The notes beneath the pieces are model-generated. The model ran no database searches. It worked only from the letters and a program-made list of their open reading frames with translations, and was not told the origin of the DNA. A stretch of DNA of 46,188 bases from Moraxella oblonga NBRC 102422 (GTDB taxonomy: Bacteria; Pseudomonadota; Gammaproteobacteria; Pseudomonadales; Moraxellaceae): contig NZ_BCYQ01000020.1 in NCBI RefSeq assembly GCF_001598275.1, positions 1 through 46,188 of the forward strand. Direction: 5' to 3'. Of the stretch, positions 9,396 through 18,617 are shown one piece after another. How positions within the stretch are numbered: position 1 is the stretch's first letter; each line of letters opens with the position of its first letter. A program made the translations under genes and the position numbers.

Positions 9396-9447
9396 TTGCA
9401 ATCTTAAAATTTTCTGTTATCATAACATCAAATGATAATTGATACCA
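9396..9447 (+). promoter_or_regulatory. hemP promoter with Fur-box candidate
   Basis: -35 TTGCAA (9396-9401) and -10 TATCAT (9418-9423) are 16 bp apart. Just downstream, 9433-9447 reads TGATAATTGATACCA. This matches 11 of 14 positions of the 7-1-7 Fur inverted repeat, with a perfect left arm. hemP genes are classical Fur targets, which supports the reading. Confidence 0.6.
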
Positions 9448-9468
9448 TTTAAAATCAAATATCATTCA

Positions 9469-9532
9469 ATACTGAGAATGAAACTTAGTATTTATGTTTA
9501 AGTTTAGCCATTGTGGCTCGGGAAAATACCCG
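9469..9532 (+). promoter_or_regulatory. Structured 5' leader of hemP (three tandem hairpins)
   Basis: Three hairpins fall between the predicted transcription start (about 9430) and the hemP ATG. The first is ATACTGAG / CTTAGTAT (9469-9476, 9484-9491; one G-U). The second is AGCCA / TGGCT with loop TTG (9506-9518). The third is CGGG / CCCG with loop AAAATA (9519-9532). The last two are back to back and end 11 nt before the AGAAGGA ribosome site. The structure is visible; a regulatory role is inference. Confidence 0.45.
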
Positions 9533-9557
9533 CAACCCACCTAGAAGGAATATCGCC

Positions 9558-9725
9558 ATGACTACAACTATCGCTCGTTATTTTAGTAACCGTGAGGCCA
9601 CTCGCTTGCCTACACTACACTCTCAAAACTTGTTTGCTCTGACCAAGGAAGTTCGTATTGAGCATCAAGGTGAGGAATATCGTTTACGTTTAACCCGCAA
9701 TAATCGTCTCATTTTGACGAAATAG
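9558..9725 (+). CDS. hemP: Hemin uptake protein HemP
   Basis: A 55-residue basic protein of the HemP/HmuP family. The family signature is the C-terminal beta hairpin: IEHQGEEYRLRLTRNNRLILTK contains the Y-x-L-R-x-T-R-x-x-x-L-I-L-T-K pattern. Family members are needed for, or regulate, heme-receptor expression. ATG 9558 has AGAAGGA 8 nt upstream and is the start. An upstream in-frame GTG at 9513 would begin inside a leader hairpin and is rejected. No heme receptor gene is nearby, so hemP stands alone with its own promoter and terminator. Confidence 0.9.
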   Translation: MTTTIARYFSNREATRLPTLHSQNLFALTKEVRIEHQGEEYRLRLTRNNRLILTK

Positions 9726-9743
9726 TTGATGACCACCCCAACC

Positions 9744-9770
9744 AAAAAGCACCTGTTTAGGTGCTTTTTG
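9744..9770 (+). terminator. Intrinsic terminator after hemP
   Basis: The stem AAAAAGCACC / GGTGCTTTTT encloses a 6-nt loop and begins 19 bp after the hemP stop. Confidence 0.92.
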
Positions 9771-10042
9771 TTTTGGTAAATGTCGTACATCATACCAAAA
9801 AAAAATTTTTGGATATATGACCAATCAAACCCAAAATACATCACATCAGTTTTTATTCGTGGCAAGAAAAGTCAAACCATAAAAAAACCCCACAACTGGG
9901 CTTTGGAGCGAACGGTTTTGGCTGTTGAGGTTAAATTATCATAAATGCGTATAACACACGATTTTTAGGTTTGAGTTTATGGTGGTCTGTTACGCACTTT
10001 GCTACCATGTGATTAGATGACGGAATTAAGGTTGATGAGATA
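9771..10042. other. Intergenic stretch without a recognised gene
   Basis: Between the hemP terminator and the tamB stop I see only an A/T palindrome (CCAAAAA-AAAA-TTTTTGG at about 9796-9813) and no convincing open frame or RNA. There is no clear terminator for tamB. Confidence 0.5.
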
Positions 10043-13000
10043 TTAAAACTTCCACCGATAAATCACATCCACCATATTTTCAGTGGCTTTGGTTGCTTCT
10101 ACATAGACACGGCGAGTAAGTTGATATCGCATGGAAAGCTGAGTTTTGGCATTAAATACACCCACACCATAGCGAATGTACAAATCGGGACTGATATAGC
10201 CTGTAATGTTGAGACTTGTGTCATGTGAGTTACCCTGTGCATCAACTGTCAAATTTTCCAAGCCTAGTGCATTGCCGATTTGGTTGGTAATATTTCTAGT
10301 ACCAGACAGACCCAAGTTGAGCCCTGCCGCTGCAAGATTGTTGGTCACTTGGGAGCGAAAACTCTGCTCAGAAACCTGAGCATCATTGGCTTCACTGATA
10401 CGTCCTGTGATGATGGCATTCATCGCCTGTTGTTCGGTCAGCCCTGCACTGTTAAATACACTAATATCAGGTTTGTTTGCCGTGCCTTTGACACGCACAC
10501 CCACCGTTTGTCCCTCAATTTGTTTTTCAGCTTCAATAGATAGGTGTGGATTTAGCATGTCGCCATTAAAGCGGATTTGGGCGTAGTTGAGTTCTAAATT
10601 TTGCCCAATACCGTCAATGGTAGCACGCTTGGCAACCTGTACCACACCACGAGCTTTCATGGAGTCTTGTCCTGATTGAGTCAAATGCAACGCCCCTGCC
10701 AGTGGTAATTTTGCCCCAAAACCACGAAACACCACATTATCACCCAAATCAAGCCCAATATCAGCGTTAATGCTCCACGGTTTGACCGTTGCCAAAATCT
10801 CATTGACATTCGCCACTTTACGGCGGTCAATCACCGTAACATCACCTGATTGACTCACGATAGTTTCAGTCGTCTCTGGCGGACGAATGGTAGCATTTGG
10901 TACAGAAATCACGCCTTTGACATTCACATACTGCTCGGTTGGTTTAACCAAAATTTCAATATCAGGGCTAAACTCTGCCATCAACAAAGGCGGACTATCA
11001 ATCGTCAAATGCTCACCCATAATACCAAGCTGTGCTTGTATGCTATTTTTCCAATCAATTTGTCCTGTAAGTTTACCACGCCCTTCGCCTGCCCAAAAAC
11101 CACCCTTTAACTTGGCATAATCACCTTGTATATCCATGTCAGCTTGAATGCCAGATAACATCAATGGCACGCCTGCCACCGCAAGCTGTCCACGTTTTAA
11201 CTCAGCCGTCCCAAAAAATAGTGGTTTGGTGAGCGTACCACCCACTGCCCCCGCGATGTCCACCATGCCTGCCAACGTTTGTAAATCAGGGAAAAATGGT
11301 TGCACCACCGCCAAATCTACCCCTTCTATTGCCATAGCACCCGATATGGGTTTGTTGGTTTTATAAGGGTCTATCACCACATCAGCATAGCCTGTCCCAA
11401 TCGTCCCTGCAATGTCTGTACGGATTTTGAGTCCAGCAGGCACGCTTTTGGCAATCACTGACACTCGCTCATAAGGCATCTCTACATAGCCACCTTCTTG
11501 GCTTATGCCCACTCGCCCATTATCTGAATACAGTACTGCATTGATGAGCGGGCTTTTGCCCTGTTGCCAACTGGCTTGCACCTTACCGTTTAGCACCGAC
11601 CGCCACCGCATATCGCTTGGCAAGGCAGGAGATAGCACGCTGGTATCTAGGTTTTGTACAACAAGGTTGATGTTTGCCCCTGCATCATGATAACTAAGCA
11701 TATCTTGTAAACAAAGCGAGCCTGTACGTGCATCTTTGGTGGTTTGCCAACAATGGGGAGCGATTTTGATGTGGTTATTTTTAACAGTATAAGAAAACTC
11801 GGCTGGCTGAGTTTGGCGAATTTGTCCAAATTTACTAACAACTTGCCCCTGCCCCAGTACACCTTGATATTGCATGGTTTTGCCATTAAACCCACCTTTG
11901 ACATGGGCGGACATTTCAAGGTCAGCATTTTTGGTTGCAAAACTGGCAGTATGACTCTCTTGTGTGCCTTTAAAATCCAGCCTTGCCGACTTCACCACTC
12001 GCCCCAATGCAATGATGTTATCCACCTCAATGGCAAGCTGACTGGGCAGATTACCCAGATTAACCACCTTACCCAGTACATCCACACGCTGAACAATGAC
12101 GTCTTTGGTGCGTACATCATTAACATCTAAATCTACATAGAGTGTGGGCAAGGCTTGTCTGTCGTCAGCCAGCACCATGCCACCAACTATCCGCCCACTG
12201 GCAGACGGCACAATTTGTCCCAAATCCTGCACACTGACGGTAGTAGTCAGCCTACCTTTATCACCATTCATGGCAAGGGTGTTATCGCCCAATTGTACTG
12301 ACAAATCGTTTGCTGTCATGTGCTTGATGATTTGTCTGGTTTGGTAGGCATGGGCATGAAGCTGTTTTTGCAAATCAATCAGTTCGTTGGGTGATTTGGG
12401 GGTGTGGGCAGTTTGTTTTAGGCGTGCTACATAATTATCTAAATTTTTAGGCAAATCCAAAAGCACTGACAAAGACCCCTTAGCAGTCAAGGGCTGACCA
12501 TTTAGCGTCCCATGCACATCAAGTCCGCTTATGTCTATGGCTTGGGTGTCTTTCCAATGTCCTTTACTTGCCAATTGACCTGTCAACTTACTATCAACAC
12601 CACGCACAAACTGACCCATATCAAACTGCGTCATGCCAGCTTTTATGTCCCATGCACGCTTATCAATATCCACCTTACCTGTGGCGTTTAGGCTACCTGC
12701 CTGCCCTGTGTGGCTTAGACGTTTAATATCAATGACATTGCCCTTGCCAAGCACATCAAAATTAAGTCTACCTTGTGGGATTTTGTCATTTTGAACTTGT
12801 CCATCAAAGCTGGCTTGAATGCTGTCCAACTTATCACCATACGCCCCTTGACTGGCGAGCTTGCCTGTGATGACTGCTTTAAAATCAGGCGAAATGACAG
12901 ACGTATCCACCTTGTCCAAATGAGCATTCACACCCCAAGCAATGCCTTTGGTTAGCCCCAGTTTGCCTGTGGCGGAGAGTGTACCCAGTTTGTCATTATT

Positions 13001-14959
13001 TAGATTTAACTTATCAATAGTTATCGCATCTAGGTTGCCCTGTGCCACGACATTAAGATTACTTTTGCCCAGCTTGATAAAGTCTTGGTTTATTGCCCCA
13101 TCAAAATATGCCTTAAAATGACGCACGTCTGAACCATTTAATAGCACCACGCCACCACCCTTGCCATCTAGGGCAAGTTGTTTTTTGTCATCTAAGGTCG
13201 CCACCAAATCGCTATCAGTAATGTCAAAATCGTGCGTTGTGCCATTTTCGCCCTCACGCAGTCGCCCCATAGCCACCAATCTGCCTGATAGTGTATGAAT
13301 GGGTGTTTTGTTTGGCGTATCAAAATAGGCGTTGGGAACAAGTTTTTGGGTATTTAGGTCAAATTGCCATGTTAATGGGGCTTGTTTGGTTGCCAAGTCA
13401 ATCCGACCATGACCTGCCAAATCACCCATAACCCCTTGATATTTAAAATCATCAAGATGAATGCGTTCGCCTTTTTCAATATTGGCTTTGATGATGTAAT
13501 CACCCTTTGGAGCAACAGACAATTTGTCAATATCTGCCCTACCCTCCACAAAAGTCCGCCCTTCGGCTAGGCGAATGTGAACATTACCACGTTTGGAGTG
13601 AATGTTGTCTAGGCTTGGTACGTTGGTACGGTACAAATGTTGCCAATCGGCATGAATGTGCCAATCAGCATTGGGATTGTCTTGGGACTGAGCAAGGCGA
13701 ACATTGACCTGCTCGCCGTCTTGTTGGGCTAGGTTAAATTGTAGGCGAGTTTCATTGCTGTCTTTGTCCAAATAATCATAATCCACCCCCAACGTGCCTG
13801 TGAGTGTTTTTGGCAAATAAGCCTGATAATCTTGGTACTCAATCGGTAACACATCACGAATTTGATAACTGTCGCCCTTGACGTCGGCATGAAGTTTAAA
13901 TTCGTGTTGCCAATCCATACTTCCTTTGGCGGTCAGTACACCGCTTGGGGTGTTTGCTTTTAAAAAGGGAATATCCATGCCTTTGGTTGGCGTGATAACC
14001 CCTCGCCCATGATAACGCCCTGATGGAATGTCTTTGGCAGTCAAATCGCTGTTTAAACGAATTTCAATCTCATCAATAACCCCTTCGGCAGTAATCACTC
14101 CGTCTGTAAAATGAATCTGTTGCTCTTCGGCGTAGGGTAGCACCATGTCGTCCACATAGAGCTTGGCAGAAAAAGGTACATTATCATCTAGCCCCTGCAC
14201 GCTAAACTCGCCACGCACGTCATAACCGTTGTAGGCGGAGACCACTTTGCCAACCGTGCGTTTTAAAGAGCCTGTAGCATGGGTGTAGAGCGTGTCAAAA
14301 TAAACATCGTCTAATGCCTTGACATTAATGTCTGCTCGCACATCTAAGGGATAGCTATCTGACAAATCAATAAAGCCTGTGGCATTATTGACAACAACAT
14401 CACGTTCATAGCTGATTGATGTACCTTGGGTGTTTATGCGTGTGCCAGACCATGTGGCAGACTGGATATGCCCATCTCTTAAATGGAAGGTTTTTTGGTC
14501 TTTTTGGTGAAAGGCAATGGTTTGTACGGTAGAATTATCCACTTTTAAGGTAAAGGGCAAATCCACCGTCATATAATCAAACGGCTCACCTGTCGGAGCT
14601 TTATGGTTGATGATGTCAAGTGTACCAAGCTCACTATCCACCAAATGCACTTGTTTGGCAAAAAGAGACCGCCAGCCCAATTTAATAAAAGCACGGTCAA
14701 TCTTAATCTCAATATCATCAGTGGGTTTGAGCTGAAAATTAGACACCCACACACCCTCACGGAGCGTGCCATCTGAATAATTCAAATTCGCCCCGATTTG
14801 AGTGCTAACCTTGTCTAGCAAAAACGCTGTCCCTGTCTGCGTGTTCATGGCATAAAGAAGCGACAACAGCACCAACACCACCGCCACCGCCAAGACGATG
14901 ACCAGACGCATCAAAAAAACTATCCAGCGTGGTTTTGTGTTGGAGAATGTCAATGCCAT
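10043..14959 (-). CDS. tamB: Translocation and assembly module protein TamB
   Basis: Large inner-membrane-anchored periplasmic AsmA/DUF490-family protein of 1638 residues. TamB spans the envelope and acts with TamA in outer-membrane protein assembly and lipid transport. A single N-terminal membrane anchor (about 14-37) is followed by a long run of beta-rich repeats. The conserved C-terminal domain (about the last 350 residues) ends in VIYRWKF, with the terminal phenylalanine typical of the family. It is intact over 4.9 kb. tamA, usually directly upstream, is absent: the upstream neighbour is a divergent tetR. The start has no strong ribosome site, but MALTFSNTKPRW before the anchor fits. Confidence 0.93.
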   Translation of the reverse strand: MALTFSNTKPRWIVFLMRLVIVLAVAVVLVLLSLLYAMNTQTGTAFLLDKVSTQIGANLNYSDGTLREGVWVSNFQLKPTDDIEIKIDRAFIKLGWRSLFAKQVHLVDSELGTLDIINHKAPTGEPFDYMTVDLPFTLKVDNSTVQTIAFHQKDQKTFHLRDGHIQSATWSGTRINTQGTSISYERDVVVNNATGFIDLSDSYPLDVRADINVKALDDVYFDTLYTHATGSLKRTVGKVVSAYNGYDVRGEFSVQGLDDNVPFSAKLYVDDMVLPYAEEQQIHFTDGVITAEGVIDEIEIRLNSDLTAKDIPSGRYHGRGVITPTKGMDIPFLKANTPSGVLTAKGSMDWQHEFKLHADVKGDSYQIRDVLPIEYQDYQAYLPKTLTGTLGVDYDYLDKDSNETRLQFNLAQQDGEQVNVRLAQSQDNPNADWHIHADWQHLYRTNVPSLDNIHSKRGNVHIRLAEGRTFVEGRADIDKLSVAPKGDYIIKANIEKGERIHLDDFKYQGVMGDLAGHGRIDLATKQAPLTWQFDLNTQKLVPNAYFDTPNKTPIHTLSGRLVAMGRLREGENGTTHDFDITDSDLVATLDDKKQLALDGKGGGVVLLNGSDVRHFKAYFDGAINQDFIKLGKSNLNVVAQGNLDAITIDKLNLNNDKLGTLSATGKLGLTKGIAWGVNAHLDKVDTSVISPDFKAVITGKLASQGAYGDKLDSIQASFDGQVQNDKIPQGRLNFDVLGKGNVIDIKRLSHTGQAGSLNATGKVDIDKRAWDIKAGMTQFDMGQFVRGVDSKLTGQLASKGHWKDTQAIDISGLDVHGTLNGQPLTAKGSLSVLLDLPKNLDNYVARLKQTAHTPKSPNELIDLQKQLHAHAYQTRQIIKHMTANDLSVQLGDNTLAMNGDKGRLTTTVSVQDLGQIVPSASGRIVGGMVLADDRQALPTLYVDLDVNDVRTKDVIVQRVDVLGKVVNLGNLPSQLAIEVDNIIALGRVVKSARLDFKGTQESHTASFATKNADLEMSAHVKGGFNGKTMQYQGVLGQGQVVSKFGQIRQTQPAEFSYTVKNNHIKIAPHCWQTTKDARTGSLCLQDMLSYHDAGANINLVVQNLDTSVLSPALPSDMRWRSVLNGKVQASWQQGKSPLINAVLYSDNGRVGISQEGGYVEMPYERVSVIAKSVPAGLKIRTDIAGTIGTGYADVVIDPYKTNKPISGAMAIEGVDLAVVQPFFPDLQTLAGMVDIAGAVGGTLTKPLFFGTAELKRGQLAVAGVPLMLSGIQADMDIQGDYAKLKGGFWAGEGRGKLTGQIDWKNSIQAQLGIMGEHLTIDSPPLLMAEFSPDIEILVKPTEQYVNVKGVISVPNATIRPPETTETIVSQSGDVTVIDRRKVANVNEILATVKPWSINADIGLDLGDNVVFRGFGAKLPLAGALHLTQSGQDSMKARGVVQVAKRATIDGIGQNLELNYAQIRFNGDMLNPHLSIEAEKQIEGQTVGVRVKGTANKPDISVFNSAGLTEQQAMNAIITGRISEANDAQVSEQSFRSQVTNNLAAAGLNLGLSGTRNITNQIGNALGLENLTVDAQGNSHDTSLNITGYISPDLYIRYGVGVFNAKTQLSMRYQLTRRVYVEATKATENMVDVIYRWKF

Positions 14960-15083
14960 GTAAAATGACCACCCAAAATCATCATTAGTTGAAACGCACC
15001 ATTAAACCACAAGATGAGAATTTTTTCAATTTGTCGTGTGATTTTATGTGATAAAATTTCATCAACACACCCACAAATTTTCC

Positions 15084-15111
15084 TTGTATTTTTATCATTT
15101 TCTGTTAAAAT
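15084..15111 (+). promoter_or_regulatory. tetR promoter
   Basis: -35 TTGTAT (15084-15089) and -10 TAAAAT (15106-15111) are 16 bp apart, which puts the transcription start inside the palindrome at 15118-15131. Confidence 0.6.
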
Positions 15112-15117
15112 AAAAAT

Positions 15118-15131
15118 ACCGACTGGTCGGT
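15118..15131. promoter_or_regulatory. TetR-type operator ACCGACTGGTCGGT
   Basis: Perfect 6-bp arms (ACCGAC / GTCGGT) surround a TG centre. The site is embedded in A/T tracts and sits at the expected transcription start of the tetR gene. Autorepression is the rule for such regulators. The identical 14-mer recurs at 25615-25628, upstream of gloB. It also lies about 160 bp upstream of the divergent tamB. Confidence 0.7.
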
Positions 15132-15153
15132 TTTTATTTTAATATATTAGGTA

Positions 15154-15726
15154 ATGCAATCCATGACCCAAGACTTATTTGATGACACCATTCCCAAAAA
15201 ACGCAAAAACAACCCAGAATTGCTCCGCCACAGTCTGATTTTGTGTGCCAAAGACATCATGCTAAGAGATGGTATTGCCAATCTGTCTTTACAAAAAGTC
15301 GCTGACATGGCAGGGGTGAGCAAAGGCGGATTATTTCATCATTTTAAAAACAAAGATGAGCTGATGATGAGTGTGTTTGAGCTGTTTATCGCTCAGGTAA
15401 ACACCGCCATTATGGCACATATGGACAACGAATTTGGGGCGTTTACACGAGCTTATGTTACGGTATTTTTTGATAATGCCGACATTGGACTGACAAGCGA
15501 CTGGGCAGGGCTAATCCGATCCATGACGGCAGATAGCCAAATGCACGCCCTATGGGCAAACTGGCTTGCCCAAAAACTCACCGTCCACACCAGCACCGAT
15601 GACGACATACGTCTCACGGTCGTGCGTCATGCGGTGGACGGAGCGTGGCTTGGTGAGGTCAAGGCAGATGATTTGCCTGTCATGAGAGATTATTTGCTTG
15701 GGCTTATTGAAGCGATGGATAGGTAA
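15154..15726 (+). CDS. TetR/AcrR family transcriptional regulator
   Basis: A one-component repressor of 190 residues. The N-terminal helix-turn-helix is clear at about 44-70 (LSLQKVADMAGVSKGGLFHHF followed by KNKDEL). The ligand-binding half is unassigned, as is usual for the family. ATG 15154 lies close to AGG; ATG 15163 is an alternative that drops three residues. Its promoter overlaps a palindromic operator. A second copy of that operator near gloB hints that it senses reactive aldehydes or electrophiles (inference). Confidence 0.9.
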   Translation: MQSMTQDLFDDTIPKKRKNNPELLRHSLILCAKDIMLRDGIANLSLQKVADMAGVSKGGLFHHFKNKDELMMSVFELFIAQVNTAIMAHMDNEFGAFTRAYVTVFFDNADIGLTSDWAGLIRSMTADSQMHALWANWLAQKLTVHTSTDDDIRLTVVRHAVDGAWLGEVKADDLPVMRDYLLGLIEAMDR

Positions 15727-15733
15727 TGATAAA

Positions 15734-15755
15734 GGGTGGTAATCTGTAACCACCC
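15734..15755 (+). terminator. Weak hairpin after tetR
   Basis: The 7-bp stem GGGTGGT / ACCACCC has an 8-nt loop and starts 7 bp after the tetR stop. There is no T-run, so it is at best a weak or Rho-assisted terminator. Confidence 0.3.
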
Positions 15756-15756
15756 C

Positions 15757-15775
15757 AATCCATGAATCATGGATT
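15757..15775. repeat. 19-bp palindrome AATCCATGA-A-TCATGGATT
   Basis: Perfect 9-bp arms surround a one-base centre. The site overlaps the stop of the broken membrane gene. Thirteen bases (AATCATGGATTGT, 15765-15777) recur at 25667-25679, between serC and gloB. It may be a small dispersed repeat or a protein site; function unknown. Confidence 0.5.
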
Positions 15776-16324
15776 GTCCCAATTTCTTTGATTGATGTAA
15801 TTTTTACGTCTAAATGCAAAATGCTTAGCATTGGGGTCTTTATTTAACATATCAATCATATTACCAATAATCCAAAAATAGCCACCCACATAATACAAAT
15901 CCCCATCATATTCCAAATAAAAGGCGTAGTCCATTTCTCTTCCTTTGTGATGTCATAAATAAAACCATTCAATAAACCATCTTTACAAGTAATTTTAAAC
16001 CCCACACTGCCATATCCATGACCATACGATTTCTCCCAAAAACAAAAAACTTGATGTTTGTAGTTTTAAAACGTCTTACCACAGCACCTTTATAGTCATA
16101 AACTTCTAATTTGTCCTTATCTAGAATGGTAAATGGTGTTGTACTCTTTAAAGTTTCCAACTCTTTTAATTGACGTTTGATTATTTTTGGTCTAAAATTA
16201 TCGTTAAAAACCCCAATAAAAAACCAAACAAATATATTGCAGACAAAAAACACATCGCTTTTACTATAAAACATACCAGTGCGACAATCGCTAAGATATA
16301 CAGCGTGCCATAAATCATTGACAT
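15767..16324 (-). pseudogene. Frameshifted small membrane protein gene
   Basis: Four coding-like segments in different minus-strand frames join into one product of about 186 residues if one base is restored at each of three homopolymers. These are an A-run at 16184-16188 (plus strand T), a G-run at 16035-16037 and an A-run at 15934-15936. The start ATG 16324 opens two membrane segments (IYGTLYILAIVALVCFIV and a second ending FLTIIL). A soluble part follows, running through IIKRQLKELETL, FVFGEKSYGHGYGSVGF and MDYAFYLEYDGD, and ending NWDNP. I do not recognise the family. All three lesions are one-base losses in short runs, so either true decay or sequencing error is possible. The 101-codon open frame at 15969-16274 is only the middle segment. 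Confidence 0.7.
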
Positions 16325-16473
16325 ATCTATTTTAACTGGTGATAATAATTGTTCTTTACTGATGATTTATCGCATAATTAGATAATCATAGATTTTAAAA
16401 AACACCACAAATATACTTAATTCACACGAACAAAAAATCTTTGTTTGTTTTTACTATAACGCCCATTTAAATA

Positions 16474-16502
16474 TTGCAATAATGTTATCTTTTGTGTATA
16501 AT
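16474..16502 (+). promoter_or_regulatory. Promoter of the lipoprotein gene
   Basis: TTGCAA (16474-16479), a 17-bp spacer and a perfect TATAAT (16497-16502), about 50 bp before the ATG. This is one of the best sigma-70-type matches in the window. Confidence 0.75.
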
Positions 16503-16552
16503 TTTGCAAAAATATTTGTTTTTGTTATTAATTTAACCGATTGAGGGAATGA

Positions 16553-17032
16553 ATGAAAAAATTTATTGTCATCGCCTGTCTTACTGTTGCTCCAACGTTT
16601 GCTTTGATTGCATGTAGCAGTCCAGAAAAGAAAATGGAAAAAATCCGCCAAAGCCTAAAATCACACGATTACAGCAGTGATGGCATGAACCAAATGAGCG
16701 GTCCTATGGGTGGCAAACTTACCATTAACAACCAATACCCCAAGATTACTTTTAGCTTTCAGTTTAACGAAATCGTCAAAGAAGACATTCCAAAAGATGG
16801 CTTAAAAGGATTTGATAAACAAATGACCGAAGAAGTATGTCGCCAAATTCCCGAACTTGACAAGATAGTATCAAAAGCAGTTGGTGAAAGCGATACCAAA
16901 TTATTTGCCCGAGTTTTACAAATGGACGGTGTCAATTTTGAATTTGTCTTTAAAGATAAAATGGGGCGTGATATCGCTGTCTTCAATCAAAAAATATCCA
17001 GTTGCCCCAATTTTGGCACGCTACTCAATTAA
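16553..17032 (+). CDS. Small lipoprotein of unknown function
   Basis: 159 residues with a lipoprotein signal peptide: MKKF, a hydrophobic core, and lipobox LIAC with the lipidated cysteine at about 21. The mature part is soluble and mixed in charge. It has two later cysteines (CRQIP and SSCPNFG) that could form a periplasmic disulfide. Serine follows the lipid cysteine, so outer-membrane sorting is expected. AGGGA lies about 6 nt before the ATG. It is monocistronic, with its own promoter and a bidirectional terminator shared with the purine permease. I do not recognise a domain. Confidence 0.8.
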   Translation: MKKFIVIACLTVAPTFALIACSSPEKKMEKIRQSLKSHDYSSDGMNQMSGPMGGKLTINNQYPKITFSFQFNEIVKEDIPKDGLKGFDKQMTEEVCRQIPELDKIVSKAVGESDTKLFARVLQMDGVNFEFVFKDKMGRDIAVFNQKISSCPNFGTLLN

Positions 17033-17050
17033 TTCAACAACCACAATCCA

Positions 17051-17088
17051 AAAAAACCACTTGCCAATATATCGGGCAAGTGGTTTTT
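17051..17088. terminator. Bidirectional terminator
   Basis: The stem CCACTTGCC / GGCAAGTGG (17057-17065, 17075-17083) is flanked by six A and five T. It serves both the lipoprotein gene and the convergent permease. Confidence 0.88.
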
Positions 17089-17102
17089 ATCATCAGTCTA
17101 AT

Positions 17103-18416
17103 TTAAATCGCATAACCCAACGCATAAAATGCCACCAACGCCAGTGCGATAATGATTGTGCCGATGTTTAGTTTTTTAAACTCGCCAGAAATCACCCGAC
17201 CCAGCACCAAAGACGCAAAACCTAGCATGATACCAGTAACGATATTGGCGGTCAGCACGATAAATACCGCACAAATTAGCCCACTCATCGCCCCCACAAA
17301 ATCCTCAAAATCCAGCTTTGAGACATTGCTTAGCATGAGCAGACCTACATACATCAAGGCAGGAGCGGTTGCGTAACTTGGCACTAAAAATGCCAATGGC
17401 TGAAAAAACAACATGAGCAAAAAAAGCCCGCCCACAACCACCGCCGTCAGACCTGTTTTGCCACCGACTGCTGTCCCTGCTGCCGACTCAATATACACCG
17501 CCGCAGGAGCTGTGCCAAACACACCAGACATGAGTGATGACACCGAATCAGCTGTCAAAGCCTTGCCACCACCGACAATCTGACCTTCTTTATCAATCAG
17601 ACCCGCCTGCCCTGCCACCGCACGGATTGTACCTGTGGCATCAAAAACTGCCGTCATTACAAGGGCAAACACCACAGGCAATACAGTAGCATTCAACGCA
17701 CTCATAATATCTAGGTTAAAAAATTGTGATTCGCCAGAAATGGTAGGTAATTTAAAAATAGAACCACCAAACTTAACATTGGGGTCAAACATCAACCCCA
17801 AAATAGTAATGGCGATAATCACCCACAAAATACTGCCTTTAACACCCTTCTTTTCAAGTCCGATAATGCTTGCCAAACCAAGTAATGACATGATGACACC
17901 AAATGACATGAATTCACCCATTTTTACAGGCAAACCTGCATCATTTTTGACAACCAAACCCACGCCATTGGTAGCAATAAGAAGCAAAAACAACCCAATA
18001 CCAATCCCCGCCCCATGAGCAATAGAGCTTGGTAGGTTTTTTAAAATCCACGCTCGCACCCCTGTGATGGAGATAAAAGTAAAAACAACCCCCATTAAAA
18101 AAATCGCCCCCAGAGCAACAGGAATGGCGATTTTTTGACCGATAACCAAACTAAATGCAGTAAACGCCGTCAGACTGATGGCACAGCCAATCGCCATTGG
18201 CACATTGGCAAACACACCAATCAAAATAGAGCCAAATCCCGCCACAAGACAGGTAGCGATATACACCGACTCAGCAGGGAAACCTGCATCGGCAAGCATA
18301 CCTGGCACAACAATCACCGAATACACCATTGCCAAAAAGGTGGTCAAACCTGCGATGATTTCTTGGCGTATTGTAGAACCACGTTCAGCAATATCAAAAA
18401 AAGAAAGCAAAGACAT
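17103..18416 (-). CDS. NCS2-family purine permease (AzgA/GhxP-like)
   Basis: Inner-membrane proton symporter for hypoxanthine, guanine or adenine, 437 residues. It has the family N-terminus ([25 protein letters not shown]), [16 protein letters not shown] in the middle, and [25 protein letters not shown] in the transport core. The fold is all membrane segments, about 14. This pattern marks the AzgA-like branch of NCS2 rather than the UraA/XanQ branch. The exact purine cannot be read from sequence. AAGGCG lies 4 nt before the ATG. A dyad at 18490-18515 lies upstream. Confidence 0.9.
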   Translation of the reverse strand: MSLLSFFDIAERGSTIRQEIIAGLTTFLAMVYSVIVVPGMLADAGFPAESVYIATCLVAGFGSILIGVFANVPMAIGCAISLTAFTAFSLVIGQKIAIPVALGAIFLMGVVFTFISITGVRAWILKNLPSSIAHGAGIGIGLFLLLIATNGVGLVVKNDAGLPVKMGEFMSFGVIMSLLGLASIIGLEKKGVKGSILWVIIAITILGLMFDPNVKFGGSIFKLPTISGESQFFNLDIMSALNATVLPVVFALVMTAVFDATGTIRAVAGQAGLIDKEGQIVGGGKALTADSVSSLMSGVFGTAPAAVYIESAAGTAVGGKTGLTAVVVGGLFLLMLFFQPLAFLVPSYATAPALMYVGLLMLSNVSKLDFEDFVGAMSGLICAVFIVLTANIVTGIMLGFASLVLGRVISGEFKKLNIGTIIIALALVAFYALGYAI

Positions 18417-18489
18417 AAAACGCCTTAAAAGTTGCTAAAAAAATTAGCGAGTAATTTTACCGTATTGATACAATTTTTACAAATTTTTA

Positions 18490-18515
18490 ACGAAAGTTTT
18501 TATACAAAACTTCGT
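18490..18515. promoter_or_regulatory. Dyad between purine permease and bcp
   Basis: ACGAAAGTTTT and AAAACTTCGT form a 10-bp stem with one bulged base and loop TATAC, 74 bp upstream of the permease. It could be an operator for the permease or an RNA hairpin. Only the symmetry is seen. Confidence 0.35.
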
Positions 18516-18617
18516 AAATAACACATGATAATCATCAAGTTAATTCATCTTTATGCCAATTTTATGGCAATTTATATTTTTTTTTAGTAAAATACACCAT
18601 TTTAATCACAACTTTTT

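Noticed and set aside
9513-9557. Extended HemP from GTG 9513
   Set aside because: The start lies inside a leader hairpin; ATG 9558 has a clear AGAAGGA and the HemP length.
12144-13707. Open frames on the plus strand across tamB
   Set aside because: They are shadows of the long tamB frame: no ribosome sites, no recognisable domains.
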